Shown here in pieces: positions 1 to 8,240 of a stretch of DNA of 64,000 nt. The DNA is taken from NCBI GenBank assembly GCA_963796155.1, contig CAWCKT010000020.1, positions 44,626 through 108,625 on the forward strand, in the 5' to 3' direction. The translations under genes were made by a program, and so were the position numbers. Positions within the stretch are counted from its first letter, which is position 1, and the number at the start of each line of letters is the position of its first letter. The notes under the pieces were generated by a model, which searched no databases, was not told where the DNA came from, and saw only the letters and a program-made list of their open reading frames with translations. The stretch is from AP-15 sp963796155. Lineage in GTDB: Bacteria > Pseudomonadota > Alphaproteobacteria > ATCC43930 > CGMCC-115725.

Positions 1-1
1 C

Positions 2-583
2 ACCGCACTGCAGCTCGGCGTCGGCGCCGCGAAGATCAAGAATGTGACAAAGCCGCAACGCGGCCATTTCGCCAAGGCGAAGGTCGAGCCGAAGGCGCGT
101 CTCGCCGAGTTTCGAGTCACCGAAGACGCGGTGCTGCCTATCGGCTCGGAAATCACAGCCGCCCATTTTCTCCCGGGCCAATATGTCGACGTCGTCGGCG
201 TCAGCATCGGCAAGGGTTTTGCGGGCGCGATGAAGCGGCATAATTTCGGCGGGTTGGGCGCCAGTCACGGCGTGTCGGTCTCGCACCGCAGCCACGGTTC
301 GACCGGCCAACGTCAATCCCCGGGTAAGACCTTCAAGAACAAGAAAATGGCGGGTCACCTCGGCGCCGCTCGGGTAACCACCCAGAGCCTGGAGGTGATA
401 TCGACCGACGCCGAGCGCGGGATCCTGATGATAAAGGGTTCGGTGCCAGGCAGCCCGGGCGGCTACCTGCTCGTCAAGGATGCGGCCAAGCGCAAAGCGC
501 CGGATGGGCTGCCGTTCCCGGCTGCGTTGAGTGGCGGGCCGCTGCCTGCGGTGGAGAGCCCGGAGGGAGAGGCCGCGCGATGA
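2..583 (+). CDS. rplC: 50S ribosomal protein L3 (5' truncated by the window edge)
   Basis: L3 is an early-assembly 23S rRNA-binding protein of the large subunit. The reading frame is open from base 2, upstream of a GTG at 44, and already encodes typical L3 sequence (TALQLGVGAAKIKNVTKP), so the true start lies outside the window. Diagnostic segments are GKGFAGAMKRHNFGG and the stretch ASHGVSVSHRSHGSTGQRQ, the long loop that reaches toward the peptidyl transferase centre. The stop overlaps the rplD start (ATGA, 580-583), which suggests translational coupling. The C-terminal tail, rich in Gly, Pro and Ala, is somewhat longer than usual. Confidence 0.97.
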   Translation, partial: TALQLGVGAAKIKNVTKPQRGHFAKAKVEPKARLAEFRVTEDAVLPIGSEITAAHFLPGQYVDVVGVSIGKGFAGAMKRHNFGGLGASHGVSVSHRSHGSTGQRQSPGKTFKNKKMAGHLGAARVTTQSLEVISTDAERGILMIKGSVPGSPGGYLLVKDAAKRKAPDGLPFPAALSGGPLPAVESPEGEAAR

Positions 584-1200
584 AGCTGACCGTGCGAAAT
601 CTCGACAACGAGGAGGTCGGCGACATCGAACTCGCCGACGAGGTCTTCGGGCTTCCGATCCGCCGCGACATCCTCGCCCGCGTCGTCAATTGGCAGCTGG
701 CAAAACGCCGCGCGGGCACCCACAAGACAAAGGGGATCAGCGAGATCCGCGGAACGACCAAGAAACCTTACAAGCAGAAGGGCACGGGCCGCGCCCGCCA
801 GGGCAGCCTACGCTCGCCGCAGTTCCGCGGCGGGGCGCGCATTTTCGGGCCGGTCGTGCGCTCTCACGCATTCGACCTGCAGAAAAAAGTACGCCGGCTC
901 GGCCTCAAGATCGCGCTTTCGGCCAAGCAGGAAGAGGGCAAGCTCGTGATAATCGATGCCGCCCATCTCACCGAAGCCAAAACAAAGTTGCTGCGAGCAC
1001 GGCTCGCAACGCTCGGCTGGGACTCGGTGTTGATCCTCGACGGATCGGTCGTCGACGAGGGTTTCGCGCGTGCGGCCCGCAATCTGCCGCGCGTCGACGT
1101 GCTGCCGCACCAGGGTGCGAATGTATACGATATTCTACGCCGCGATACGCTGGTCCTGACCCGTGAGGCGGTGCGGCAACTCGAGGCCCGCCTCAAATGA
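580..1200 (+). CDS. rplD: 50S ribosomal protein L4
   Basis: L4 binds 23S rRNA domain I and lines the nascent-peptide exit tunnel. The 206-residue product has the family signature KGTGRARQGSLRSPQFRGG in the extended tunnel loop and the C-terminal DVLPHQGANVYDILRRD block. In E. coli, L4 also represses the S10 operon, but no leader can be checked here because the operon start lies outside the window. It overlaps rplC by 4 bases and rplW by 4 bases (ATGA at 1197). Confidence 0.97.
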   Translation: MKLTVRNLDNEEVGDIELADEVFGLPIRRDILARVVNWQLAKRRAGTHKTKGISEIRGTTKKPYKQKGTGRARQGSLRSPQFRGGARIFGPVVRSHAFDLQKKVRRLGLKIALSAKQEEGKLVIIDAAHLTEAKTKLLRARLATLGWDSVLILDGSVVDEGFARAARNLPRVDVLPHQGANVYDILRRDTLVLTREAVRQLEARLK

Positions 1201-1529
1201 GCCGGTTTCGCGTCATCCCGCGCGTTGTGACGACGCTGACACGGCAACAAATGTACGATCTCGTCCGTGCCCCGGTAATCACCGAAAAGGCAACGAACGC
1301 CTCCGAACACAGCCAGGTGATCTTTCGGGTGCCCCTGACGGCCACAAAGCGTGAGGTCAAGGCGGCGGTCGAAGGGCTGTTCGATGTCAAGGTGACCGCG
1401 GTCAACACGATCCGGATGCAGGGCAAGCTGAAGCGTTTTCGCGGTCGCGTCGGGCGGCGTCCGGACTACAAGAAGGCGGTCGTGACCCTCGCCGAAGGTC
1501 AGCGGATCGACGTGACGACAGGGATCTGA
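1197..1529 (+). CDS. rplW: 50S ribosomal protein L23
   Basis: L23 sits at the tunnel exit and is a docking site for trigger factor and SRP. The sequence has RAPVITEKATN near the N-terminus and GRRPDYKKAVVTLAEG near the C-terminus. The start at 1197 overlaps the rplD stop (ATGA) and gives 110 residues, about 10 more than usual. An internal ATG at 1251 would give a 92-residue protein starting just before the conserved core. I prefer 1197 for the coupling geometry but cannot decide from sequence alone. Confidence 0.95.
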   Translation: MSRFRVIPRVVTTLTRQQMYDLVRAPVITEKATNASEHSQVIFRVPLTATKREVKAAVEGLFDVKVTAVNTIRMQGKLKRFRGRVGRRPDYKKAVVTLAEGQRIDVTTGI

Positions 1530-1533
1530 TGCG

Positions 1534-2361
1534 ATGGCATTGAAGACCTTCAACCCGACGACGCCGTCGCGACGGCAACTCGTCATCGTCGACCGCAGGG
1601 AGCTGTGGAAGGGAAAGCCGGTCAAGGCGCTGACCGAAGGTCTGCGCGGCAAGGGCGGCCGCAACAACGGCGGCCGGATCACCATGCGCTGGCGCGGCGG
1701 CGGCAACAAGAGGCGCTACCGGATCATAGATTTCAAGCGCACCAAGCTCGATGTGCCCGCGACCGTCGAGCGCCTGGAATACGATCCCAATCGGACCGCT
1801 TTCATCGCTCTGATCCGTTACCAAGACGGCGAACTCGCCTATATTCTGGCCCCGCAGCGGCTCAGGCCGGGAGACACGGTCGTCTCGGGCGAGAGGGTCG
1901 ATGTCAAGCCCGGAAATACGATGCCGATGCGCAGCATGCCGGTCGGAACGATCATCCACAACGTCGAGATGAAGGCCGGGAAAGGCGGCCAAATCGCGCG
2001 CGCGGCTGGAACCTACGCCCAGCTCGTCGGTCGCGACCAGGGCTATGCGCTGCTGCGACTGTCCTCGGGAGAGCTGCGCATGGTGCGCGCCGAATGCCGG
2101 GCGACGATCGGGGCGGTCTCGAACCCGGATCAGCAAAACATCGTGATCGGCAAGGCCGGACGCAACAGATGGCTGGGCCACCGACCTTCGGTGCGGGGCG
2201 TGGCGATGAATCCGATCGACCATCCGCATGGCGGCGGCGAAGGCCGCACTTCGGGCGGCCGCCACCCGGTCACCCCCTGGGGCAAGCCAACCAAGGGCAA
2301 GAAGACCCGGCGCAACAAGTCCACGGACCGGCTCATCGTCCGGCGCCGCCGCAAGCGTTAG
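1534..2361 (+). CDS. rplB: 50S ribosomal protein L2
   Basis: L2 is a primary 23S rRNA binder needed for subunit association and peptidyl transferase activity. The 275-residue length is normal. Diagnostic blocks are GGRNNGGRITMRWRGGG near residue 50 and the C-terminal NPIDHPHGGGEGRTSGGRHP, which carries the invariant His near the catalytic centre. It starts 4 bases after the rplW stop. Confidence 0.98.
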   Translation: MALKTFNPTTPSRRQLVIVDRRELWKGKPVKALTEGLRGKGGRNNGGRITMRWRGGGNKRRYRIIDFKRTKLDVPATVERLEYDPNRTAFIALIRYQDGELAYILAPQRLRPGDTVVSGERVDVKPGNTMPMRSMPVGTIIHNVEMKAGKGGQIARAAGTYAQLVGRDQGYALLRLSSGELRMVRAECRATIGAVSNPDQQNIVIGKAGRNRWLGHRPSVRGVAMNPIDHPHGGGEGRTSGGRHPVTPWGKPTKGKKTRRNKSTDRLIVRRRRKR

Positions 2362-2383
2362 CCGGCATTTACGGGAGGAGAGC

Positions 2384-2662
2384 TTGGCACGCTCGGTTTG
2401 GAAAGGCCCGTTCGTCGACGGTTACCTCCTCAAAAAGGCGGAGGAGGCGCGCGGGTCCGGACGCAACCAGGTGATCAGGACCTGGTCGCGCCGATCGACC
2501 ATCTTTCCGCAATTCGTCGGGCTCACCTTCGGGGTCTATAACGGGCATAAGTTTATCCCGGTGCTGGTGACCGAGAACATGATCGGTCACAAGCTCGGCG
2601 AGTTCGCGCCAACCCGAACCTTTTATGGCCACGCCGGCGACAAACGGGCGAGGCGAGGCTGA
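2384..2662 (+). CDS. rpsS: 30S ribosomal protein S19
   Basis: S19 forms part of the small-subunit head and contacts S13. The 92-residue reading starts at a TTG codon at 2384, preceded by a strong GGGAGGAG at 2373-2380. No ATG is suitably placed, and the resulting MARSVWKGPFVDGYLL is the canonical S19 N-terminus. The core also contains RRSTIFPQFVG and HKLGEFAPTRTF. A longer in-frame opening upstream only overlaps rplB and is not needed. Confidence 0.96.
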   Translation: MARSVWKGPFVDGYLLKKAEEARGSGRNQVIRTWSRRSTIFPQFVGLTFGVYNGHKFIPVLVTENMIGHKLGEFAPTRTFYGHAGDKRARRG

Positions 2663-2663
2663 G

Positions 2664-3047
2664 ATGGGCAAGCCGTCCGCGCCGCGCCGTCTCGAGGAGA
2701 CCGAGGCTCAGGCCCACCTCCGCGGGGTGCGCACCAGCCCGCGCAAGCTGAACCTCGTCGCCCAGACGATCCGCGGCAAGAGCGCCGCCTCTGCGCTGGC
2801 GGAGCTGACCTTTTCCCATCGCCGCATCGCCCGCGACGTCAAAAAGGTACTGCAAGCGGCGATCGCCAACGCCGAAAACAACCATCAGCTCGATGTCGAC
2901 CGGCTCTACGTCAAGGAGGCCACCGTCGGTCGTGCGTTTGTGTTGAAGCGGTTCCATACCCGCGGCCGCGGCCGGTCGGCACGGGTCGAGAAGCATTTCG
3001 CGCATCTCACGGTCGTCGTCCGCGAGCGCGCGGAGGAGAGTGCCTAA
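2664..3047 (+). CDS. rplV: 50S ribosomal protein L22
   Basis: L22 contacts all six 23S rRNA domains and lines the exit tunnel. The chosen ATG at 2664 is one base after the rpsS stop and gives 127 residues. An upstream in-frame start at 2625 would sit inside rpsS. Typical blocks are RGVRTSPRKLNLVAQTIRGK near the N-terminus and a C-terminal HTRGRGRSARV, the tunnel beta-hairpin. The stop shares a base with the rpsC start (TAATG). Confidence 0.96.
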   Translation: MGKPSAPRRLEETEAQAHLRGVRTSPRKLNLVAQTIRGKSAASALAELTFSHRRIARDVKKVLQAAIANAENNHQLDVDRLYVKEATVGRAFVLKRFHTRGRGRSARVEKHFAHLTVVVRERAEESA

Positions 3048-3754
3048 TGGGTCAGAAGGTCAATCCGATCGGGCTTCGGCTCGGCATCAATCGCACCTGG
3101 GATTCGCGCTGGTTCGCGCGCAAGGAGTACGGCAACCTGCTGCTTGATGATTTGGGCCTGCGTAAGTTTTTGCAGGAGCGGCTGACCCAGGCGGGCGTGT
3201 CCCGCATTGTCATCGAGCGCGCCGCCAAAAGGACACGGATCACGCTCCATTCGGCGCGACCGGGTGTCGTGATCGGCAAAAAGGGCGCTGATATCGAGAA
3301 GCTGCGTACCGACATCGCCAAGCTTACCAACAGCGAGGTCAGCCTCAACATCGTCGAGATCCGCAAGCCCGAGATCGAGGCTAAGCTGATCGCCGACAAC
3401 ATCGCTCAGCAGCTCGAGCGCCGTGTCGCCTTTCGCCGGGCGATGAAGCGCGCAGTGCAATCGGCGATGCGGCTCGGCGCACAGGGCATCCGGATCAATT
3501 GCTCCGGGAGGCTGGGCGGCGCCGAGATCGCCCGCATGGAGTGGTATCGCGAAGGCCGGGTGCCGCTGCATACGCTGCGCGCCGATGTCGATTTCGGCTA
3601 CGGCACGGCCAAGACGACCTACGGCGTGTGCGGCGTCAAGGTTTGGGTGTTCAAGGGGGAGATCCTGACCCACGACCCGATGGCGCAGGAAAGGCGGATG
3701 ACCGAGGGACAGCCGGCGAGCCACGAACGTGGCCGGCGAGAAGCGCTGGGCTGA
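3047..3754 (+). CDS. rpsC: 30S ribosomal protein S3
   Basis: S3 lies at the mRNA entry side of the small subunit and, with S4 and S5, forms the mRNA helicase region. The 235-residue protein has the N-terminal MGQKVNPIGLRLGINR, a KH domain with GVVIGKKGADIEKLR, and the C-terminal block GVKVWVFKGEIL. The Arg/Glu-rich tail after that block is typical and poorly conserved. Confidence 0.98.
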   Translation: MGQKVNPIGLRLGINRTWDSRWFARKEYGNLLLDDLGLRKFLQERLTQAGVSRIVIERAAKRTRITLHSARPGVVIGKKGADIEKLRTDIAKLTNSEVSLNIVEIRKPEIEAKLIADNIAQQLERRVAFRRAMKRAVQSAMRLGAQGIRINCSGRLGGAEIARMEWYREGRVPLHTLRADVDFGYGTAKTTYGVCGVKVWVFKGEILTHDPMAQERRMTEGQPASHERGRREALG

Positions 3755-3760
3755 CCAACC

Positions 3761-4183
3761 ATGCTGAGTCCCAAGCGGAGCAAACATCGCAAGGCGCATA
3801 AGGGCCGCGTGCACGGTCTCGCCAAGGGCGGGACAACGCTGAATTTCGGCGCCTACGGGCTCAAGGCGGCCGACCCGGGCCGGATCACGGCGCGCCAGAT
3901 CGAAGCCGCGCGGCGCGCGATCACGCGCCATATACGCCGCGCCGGGCGGGTTTGGATCCGTGTCTTCCCGGATGTGCCGGTGTCGCAGAAACCGGCCGAA
4001 GTTCGCATGGGCAGCGGCAAGGGCTCACCCGAGTTCTGGGTATGCCGGATCAAGCCCGGACGCATCATGTTCGAGCTCGACGGGGTGTCTCCGAGCATCG
4101 CGCGCGAGGCGTTTGCCCTCGCCGCCGCCAAGCTGCCGGTCGGAACCCGCTTCGTGGCGCGCCAGGGCGAGGAGATGGTCTGA
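3761..4183 (+). CDS. rplP: 50S ribosomal protein L16
   Basis: L16 binds near the A site and is needed for tRNA positioning and subunit maturation. The 140-residue protein begins MLSPKRSKHRKAHKGR and contains RVFPDVPVSQKPAEVRMG followed by GKGSPEFWV, the family signature including the conserved Arg of the PVSxKPxExRMG motif. It overlaps rpmC by one base (TGATG). Confidence 0.98.
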   Translation: MLSPKRSKHRKAHKGRVHGLAKGGTTLNFGAYGLKAADPGRITARQIEAARRAITRHIRRAGRVWIRVFPDVPVSQKPAEVRMGSGKGSPEFWVCRIKPGRIMFELDGVSPSIAREAFALAAAKLPVGTRFVARQGEEMV

Positions 4184-4380
4184 TGAAGGCGGCCGATGTA
4201 CGGGCCAAGACCGAAGACGAGCTGACCGAGCAGCTCGACACCCTCGGCCGGGAGATCTTCAACCTGCGCTTTCAGCGTGCCAACGGCCAGCTCGAGAATA
4301 CAGCTCGGGTGCGGCAGGTGCGGCGCGACATCGCCCGCATCAAGACCGTATTGGGCGAGCGCCACCGCGGGGGGTCTTAG
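4183..4380 (+). CDS. rpmC: 50S ribosomal protein L29
   Basis: L29 is a small helical protein at the tunnel exit next to L23. The ATG at 4183 shares its A with the rplP TGA stop and gives 65 residues. The core LGREIFNLRFQRANGQLEN and the C-terminal VRRDIARIKTVL match the two-helix hairpin of the family. A longer in-frame opening starting inside rplP is not the gene. Confidence 0.95.
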   Translation: MKAADVRAKTEDELTEQLDTLGREIFNLRFQRANGQLENTARVRQVRRDIARIKTVLGERHRGGS

Positions 4381-4383
4381 GGA

Positions 4384-4731
4384 ATGTCCAAACGCGTCCT
4401 GCAGGGGGTCGTTGTCAGCGACGCCGGCGACAAGACGGTGATCGTGCGGGTCGAGCGACGCGTGATGCACCCCGTTTACAAGAAGTTCGTCACGCACTCG
4501 AAAAAATACGCCGCGCACGACGAGCACAACAAGTTCCACGCCGGCGACGCTGTCCAAATCGAGGAAAGCCGGCCGATTTCAAAGCGCAAGTGCTGGGTGG
4601 TGCTGGGCAGTCCCGGGGCTGCCGATGCCGGCCGCGCCGCCGCCCGCCCAAGCGATGGGGCATCGCCGGGCGCCGACGATACGGCGGATCGTGCGGTCGA
4701 GTCGGTCGGCCGCGACGGAGATACCGCATGA
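4384..4731 (+). CDS. rpsQ: 30S ribosomal protein S17 with C-terminal extension
   Basis: S17 is an OB-fold protein that binds 16S rRNA early in assembly. The core (KRVLQGVVVSDAGDKTVIV, YKKFVTHSKKYAAHDE, ESRPISKRK) occupies about the first 75 residues. The protein then continues for some 35 residues rich in Ala, Asp and Gly before the stop, giving 115 residues against roughly 80-90 usual for the family. The stop overlaps the rplN start (ATGA), so the extended frame is the one read into the next gene. Confidence 0.96.
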   Translation: MSKRVLQGVVVSDAGDKTVIVRVERRVMHPVYKKFVTHSKKYAAHDEHNKFHAGDAVQIEESRPISKRKCWVVLGSPGAADAGRAAARPSDGASPGADDTADRAVESVGRDGDTA

Positions 4732-5096
4732 TCCAGATGCAGACGAACCTCGACGTCGCCGACAATTCCGGCGCGCGCCGGGTGCAGTGCATCAAGGTAT
4801 TGGGCGGATCCAAGCGCAAGACCGCAACGGTTGGCGACGTGATCATCGTCTCGGTCAAGGAGGCGATCCCGCGCGGGCGCGTCAAGAAGGGCGATGTGCA
4901 TCGCGCGGTCATCGTGCGCACAGCCAAGGAGATCCGCCGTACCGATGGCAGTGCGATCCGCTTTGACCGCAATGCCGCGGTGCTGATCACCCATCAGGGT
5001 GAGCCGATCGGCACGCGAAATCTTGGCCCGGTCACCCGAGAGTTGCGAGCCCGCAAATTCATGAAAATTGTCTCGCTGGCCCCCGAGGTACTGTGA
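4728..5096 (+). CDS. rplN: 50S ribosomal protein L14
   Basis: L14 sits at the subunit interface and forms bridges with 16S rRNA. The ATG at 4728 overlaps the rpsQ stop by four bases and gives 122 residues, the family length. Diagnostic blocks are LDVADNSGARRVQCIKVLGG at the N-terminus, ITHQGEPIGTRNLGPVTREL, and a C-terminus ending in KIVSLAPEVL. The frame is open far upstream through other genes, but only this part is L14. Confidence 0.97.
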   Translation: MIQMQTNLDVADNSGARRVQCIKVLGGSKRKTATVGDVIIVSVKEAIPRGRVKKGDVHRAVIVRTAKEIRRTDGSAIRFDRNAAVLITHQGEPIGTRNLGPVTRELRARKFMKIVSLAPEVL

Positions 5097-5112
5097 GTCC
5101 CGAGGGAAAACC

Positions 5113-5433
5113 ATGACGAAGCTGAAGATCAAGAAGGGTGACAGCGTGATCGTCATCAGCGGACGCGACAAGGGTAAGACGGGTGAGGTGTTGCGCGTTC
5201 TTCCTGCCGAGTCGCGGGCAATCGTGCAGGGGATCAACCTCGCCAAACGCCACACCCGGCCGCGCATGGGCGACCCCGGCGGCATCGTCGAGAAGGAGTT
5301 GGCGATTCATATCTCGAACATTGCGCATATCGATCCGCAATCGAGCAAACCCACCCGGGTCGGCTACAAGTATCTTGCGGACGGTCGCAAGGTCCGGTTC
5401 GCCCGCCGCTCGGGCGAAGTCATCGACAGGTGA
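5113..5433 (+). CDS. rplX: 50S ribosomal protein L24
   Basis: L24 initiates 50S assembly and lies by the tunnel exit. The ATG at 5113, with GAGGGAAAA just upstream, gives 106 residues beginning MTKLKIKKGD. The KOW motif reads VIVISGRDKGKTGEVLRVLP, followed by the conserved GINLAKRHTRP. An in-frame upstream start at 5068 would overlap the end of rplN and is disfavoured. Confidence 0.96.
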   Translation: MTKLKIKKGDSVIVISGRDKGKTGEVLRVLPAESRAIVQGINLAKRHTRPRMGDPGGIVEKELAIHISNIAHIDPQSSKPTRVGYKYLADGRKVRFARRSGEVIDR

Positions 5434-5437
5434 GCCG

Positions 5438-5983
5438 ATGGCCACGACCCGCTTGCAGGAGCTTTACGAGACGACCGTCCGGCCGGCGCTGATGCAGGAA
5501 TTTGGCTACAAGAACCCGATGCAGGTGCCGCGGCTCGAAAAGATCGTCGTCAACATGGGCGTCGGCGAGGCGGTCCAGGACAGCAAGAAGGCCGACGCCG
5601 CGGCCGGCGACCTGACCGCGATCACCGGTCAGCATCCGGTCGTCACTAGAGCCAAGCGGTCGATCGCGACGTTCAAGCTGCGCCAGGGGATGCCGATCGG
5701 CTGCAAGGTGACGTTGCGCGGGCAGCGCATGTACGAGTTTCTCGACCGTCTGATCACGGTGGCGCTGCCACGGGTGCGCGACTTCCGCGGCATCCCCGGC
5801 AAGAGCTTCGACGGCCGCGGCAATTTTGCGCTCGGCCTCAAGGAGCAAATCGTCTTCCCCGAGATCGACTACGACCGCGTCGATGCGGTGCGCGGGATGA
5901 ACGTCGTCGTGGTTACCACGGCACGGACCGATGCGGAGGCCAAGGCGCTCCTCAAAGGTTTCGATATGCCGTTTGCCAATTGA
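5438..5983 (+). CDS. rplE: 50S ribosomal protein L5
   Basis: L5 binds 5S rRNA and the P-site tRNA elbow in the central protuberance. From the ATG at 5438, 181 residues are encoded. Diagnostic segments are PRLEKIVVNMGVGEA, ARRSIATFKLR-like AKRSIATFKLRQGMPIG, and GRGNFALGLKEQIVFPEID. It starts 4 bases downstream of the rplX stop. Confidence 0.97.
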   Translation: MATTRLQELYETTVRPALMQEFGYKNPMQVPRLEKIVVNMGVGEAVQDSKKADAAAGDLTAITGQHPVVTRAKRSIATFKLRQGMPIGCKVTLRGQRMYEFLDRLITVALPRVRDFRGIPGKSFDGRGNFALGLKEQIVFPEIDYDRVDAVRGMNVVVVTTARTDAEAKALLKGFDMPFAN

Positions 5984-6003
5984 TCTGCCGGGAGTTCAGC
6001 CAA

Positions 6004-6309
6004 ATGGCTAAGAAGAGCGCGATCGAGAAGAACACCAGGCGGAGGAAGCTCGCCAAGCGCATCGCGGGAAAACGCACTCGGCTGAAGGCGATCGCGATCG
6101 ACCGCGACGTGCCCCCCGAAGAGCGGTTTGCAGCACAGCTGAAGCTCGCCGAACTGCCACGCAACGGCTCTGAAACGCGGATTCGTAATCGTTGCGCGAT
6201 GACCGGCCGCCCGCGCGGGTATTATCGCAAGTTCAGGCTCTCGCGCATCGCGCTGCGCGAACTCGCCTCCTCCGGGCAAATTCCGGGCATGGTCAAATCG
6301 AGCTGGTAG
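6004..6309 (+). CDS. rpsN: 30S ribosomal protein S14 (zinc-independent form)
   Basis: S14 helps assemble the small-subunit head. The ATG at 6004 gives 101 residues, the length of the long zinc-free form; no CxxC pairs are present. The conserved C-terminal block is RCAMTGRPRGYYRKFRLSR. An upstream start at 5980 would overlap the rplE stop and add eight atypical residues. Confidence 0.96.
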   Translation: MAKKSAIEKNTRRRKLAKRIAGKRTRLKAIAIDRDVPPEERFAAQLKLAELPRNGSETRIRNRCAMTGRPRGYYRKFRLSRIALRELASSGQIPGMVKSSW

Positions 6310-6321
6310 GAGGTCGCGGCG

Positions 6322-6720
6322 ATGACGATGAGCGATCCCCTCGGGGATATGCTGACGCGGATCCGCAACGGGCAGAGAGCACGCCAAGCCGTCATCGCCG
6401 CACCTGCCTCGAAGTTCCGGGCCAATGTGCTCGAAGTGCTAAAACGCGAGGGCTACATCCGCGGCTTTACCCACGAGCACGTCCGTCCGGGGGTCGCAGA
6501 GCTCAAAATCGAGCTCAAATATGTCGACGGCGAACCGGTCATCCGCGAGATAGCGCGGGTGTCGAAGCCGGGCCGCCGCATCTATTCGCAGATTGCCGAT
6601 CTCCCGCGGATCTATAACGGGCTCGGGATAGCCATTCTATCGACCCCACGGGGGGTCATGTCGGACAACGAGGCCCGCGCTGCAAAGGTCGGCGGCGAGG
6701 TGCTTTGCCGTGTCTTCTGA
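6322..6720 (+). CDS. rpsH: 30S ribosomal protein S8
   Basis: S8 is a primary binder of central-domain 16S rRNA and the translational repressor of the spc operon in E. coli. The 132-residue protein opens MTMSDPLGDMLTRIRNGQ and ends with STPRGVMSDNEAR and GGEVLCRVF. A GGAGGTCG motif precedes the start. A second ATG at 6328 is possible, but the longer N-terminus matches the alphaproteobacterial form. Confidence 0.97.
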   Translation: MTMSDPLGDMLTRIRNGQRARQAVIAAPASKFRANVLEVLKREGYIRGFTHEHVRPGVAELKIELKYVDGEPVIREIARVSKPGRRIYSQIADLPRIYNGLGIAILSTPRGVMSDNEARAAKVGGEVLCRVF

Positions 6721-6729
6721 GGTGTCGTG

Positions 6730-7263
6730 ATGTCGCGCATTGGCAAGCATCCGGTAACGATCCCAAGCGGTGTCGAGGTCCAGCTCTCCGGTCAGACGCT
6801 GACCGCCAAGGGTAGGCTCGGCGCTCTGAGCCTTGTCGTCAGCAGCGAGGTCAACGCTTCGGTTGTGGACGGCACGATCACTATCGCGCCGAAAAACGTC
6901 ACCAAGCTGTCGCGCGCAATGTGGGGAACGACGCGAGCGCTGATCAACAACATGGTCACCGGGGTGTCGACGGGGTTCTCGATCAATCTCGAGATCACCG
7001 GCGTCGGCTATCGCGCCCAGGTGCAAGGAAACACCCTCAATCTGCAGCTCGGCTATAGTCACGATGTCCCGTTTCCGATCCCCGACGACGTCAGGATAAC
7101 CTGCGAGCGGCCGACGGTTATTACCGTGAGCGGAGCCGACCGTCAGCGCGTCGGTCAAATCGCGGCGGAAATCCGTGCTTATCGGCGGCCCGAACCTTAC
7201 AAAGGCAAAGGCATCAAATACGCAACCGAGACCGTTCGCCGGAAGGAAGGCAAGAAGAAGTAA
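6730..7263 (+). CDS. rplF: 50S ribosomal protein L6
   Basis: L6 lies near the factor-binding stalk base. I choose the ATG at 6730, which gives the canonical MSRIGKHPVTIPSGV; a GTG three bases earlier is in frame but adds only one residue. The 177-residue protein has two similar L6 domains, ending in the block YRRPEPYKGKGIKYATE. The core motif GVGYRAQVQG is in the middle. Confidence 0.97.
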   Translation: MSRIGKHPVTIPSGVEVQLSGQTLTAKGRLGALSLVVSSEVNASVVDGTITIAPKNVTKLSRAMWGTTRALINNMVTGVSTGFSINLEITGVGYRAQVQGNTLNLQLGYSHDVPFPIPDDVRITCERPTVITVSGADRQRVGQIAAEIRAYRRPEPYKGKGIKYATETVRRKEGKKK

Positions 7264-7269
7264 CGTCTC

Positions 7270-7635
7270 ATGTCAGAGAAACCCAAAGCCCTTTTCCTCC
7301 GCCGCCGCCGGCGGGTCCGGAACAATTTGCGCCGTGCGGCAAACAATAGGCCGCGCCTTTCGGTTTTCCGCTCGTCGAAGCAGATCTACGCACAGATCAT
7401 CGACGACACCGTCGGGCGCACCCTTGCGGCGGCTTCGAGCCTCGATACCGGCCTCAGAGCGAGCCTCAAGCACGGAGCCGACGTAGCCGCCGCGAGCGCC
7501 GTCGGCAAGCTCATCGCCGAGCGTGCCAGGGCGGCCGGGATCGAGCGGGTTGTATTCGATCGGGGAGCCTATCTGTATCATGGCCGGGTCAAAGCCCTGG
7601 CCGACGCCGCCCGCGAGGGCGGCCTCGATTTCTGA
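7270..7635 (+). CDS. rplR: 50S ribosomal protein L18
   Basis: L18 binds 5S rRNA together with L5 and L25. The 121-residue product has an Arg-rich N-terminus (RRRRVRNNLRRAANNRPRL), the segment VFRSSKQIYAQIIDD, and the C-terminal RVVFDRGAYLYHGRVKALAD followed by AAREGGLDF. All match the family. Confidence 0.97.
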   Translation: MSEKPKALFLRRRRRVRNNLRRAANNRPRLSVFRSSKQIYAQIIDDTVGRTLAAASSLDTGLRASLKHGADVAAASAVGKLIAERARAAGIERVVFDRGAYLYHGRVKALADAAREGGLDF

Positions 7636-7649
7636 AAGGGCAAGCAAGC

Positions 7650-8240
7650 ATGGCACGCACGACGGCACGCACACAGCCAGACCGAAGAGGGCGCGGCGAC
7701 AGCGACCGCCAAGCGCGTGAGCGCGAAGACAGCGAGTTCACCGAAAAGCTCGTCAACATCAACCGCGTCGCCAAGGTGGTAAAGGGCGGCCGGCGGTTCG
7801 GCTTTGCTGCCCTCGTCGTCGTCGGTGACAAAAAGGGTCGGGTCGGCTACGGCGCCGGCAAGGCGCGCGAGGTGCCCGAGGCCATCCGCAAGGCCACCGA
7901 GCAGGCGCGGCGCGGCATGATCCGCGTTCCGTTGCGTGAAGGTCGCACCTTGCATCACGACATCGTCAGCGGTTACGGCGCGGGCCGGGTGATCGTTCGT
8001 GCCGCCAAGCCGGGCACCGGGATCATCGCCGGCGGTCCGATGCGCGCAATCTTCGAGGCCCTCGGGGTTCATGACGTCGTCGCCAAATCGATCGGCAGCC
8101 CCAACCCGCATAATATGATCAAGGCGACGTTTGTCGCGCTTGGTCGGGCGACCAGCCCACGCGCGGTGGCAGCGCGGCGCGGCAAAAAGGTCGGCGAAAT
8201 CTTAGGCCGCCGCGACGCCGAAGCCCGTGAGAATGGGTGA
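7650..8240 (+). CDS. rpsE: 30S ribosomal protein S5
   Basis: S5 contributes to decoding accuracy and mRNA unwinding. The 196-residue product has a charged N-terminal extension, the double-stranded RNA-binding block INRVAKVVKGGRRFGFAALV, and the motif GRVIVRAAKPGTGIIAGGP. The stop TGA shares one base with the rpmD start (TGATG at 8238-8242). Confidence 0.97.
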   Translation: MARTTARTQPDRRGRGDSDRQAREREDSEFTEKLVNINRVAKVVKGGRRFGFAALVVVGDKKGRVGYGAGKAREVPEAIRKATEQARRGMIRVPLREGRTLHHDIVSGYGAGRVIVRAAKPGTGIIAGGPMRAIFEALGVHDVVAKSIGSPNPHNMIKATFVALGRATSPRAVAARRGKKVGEILGRRDAEARENG

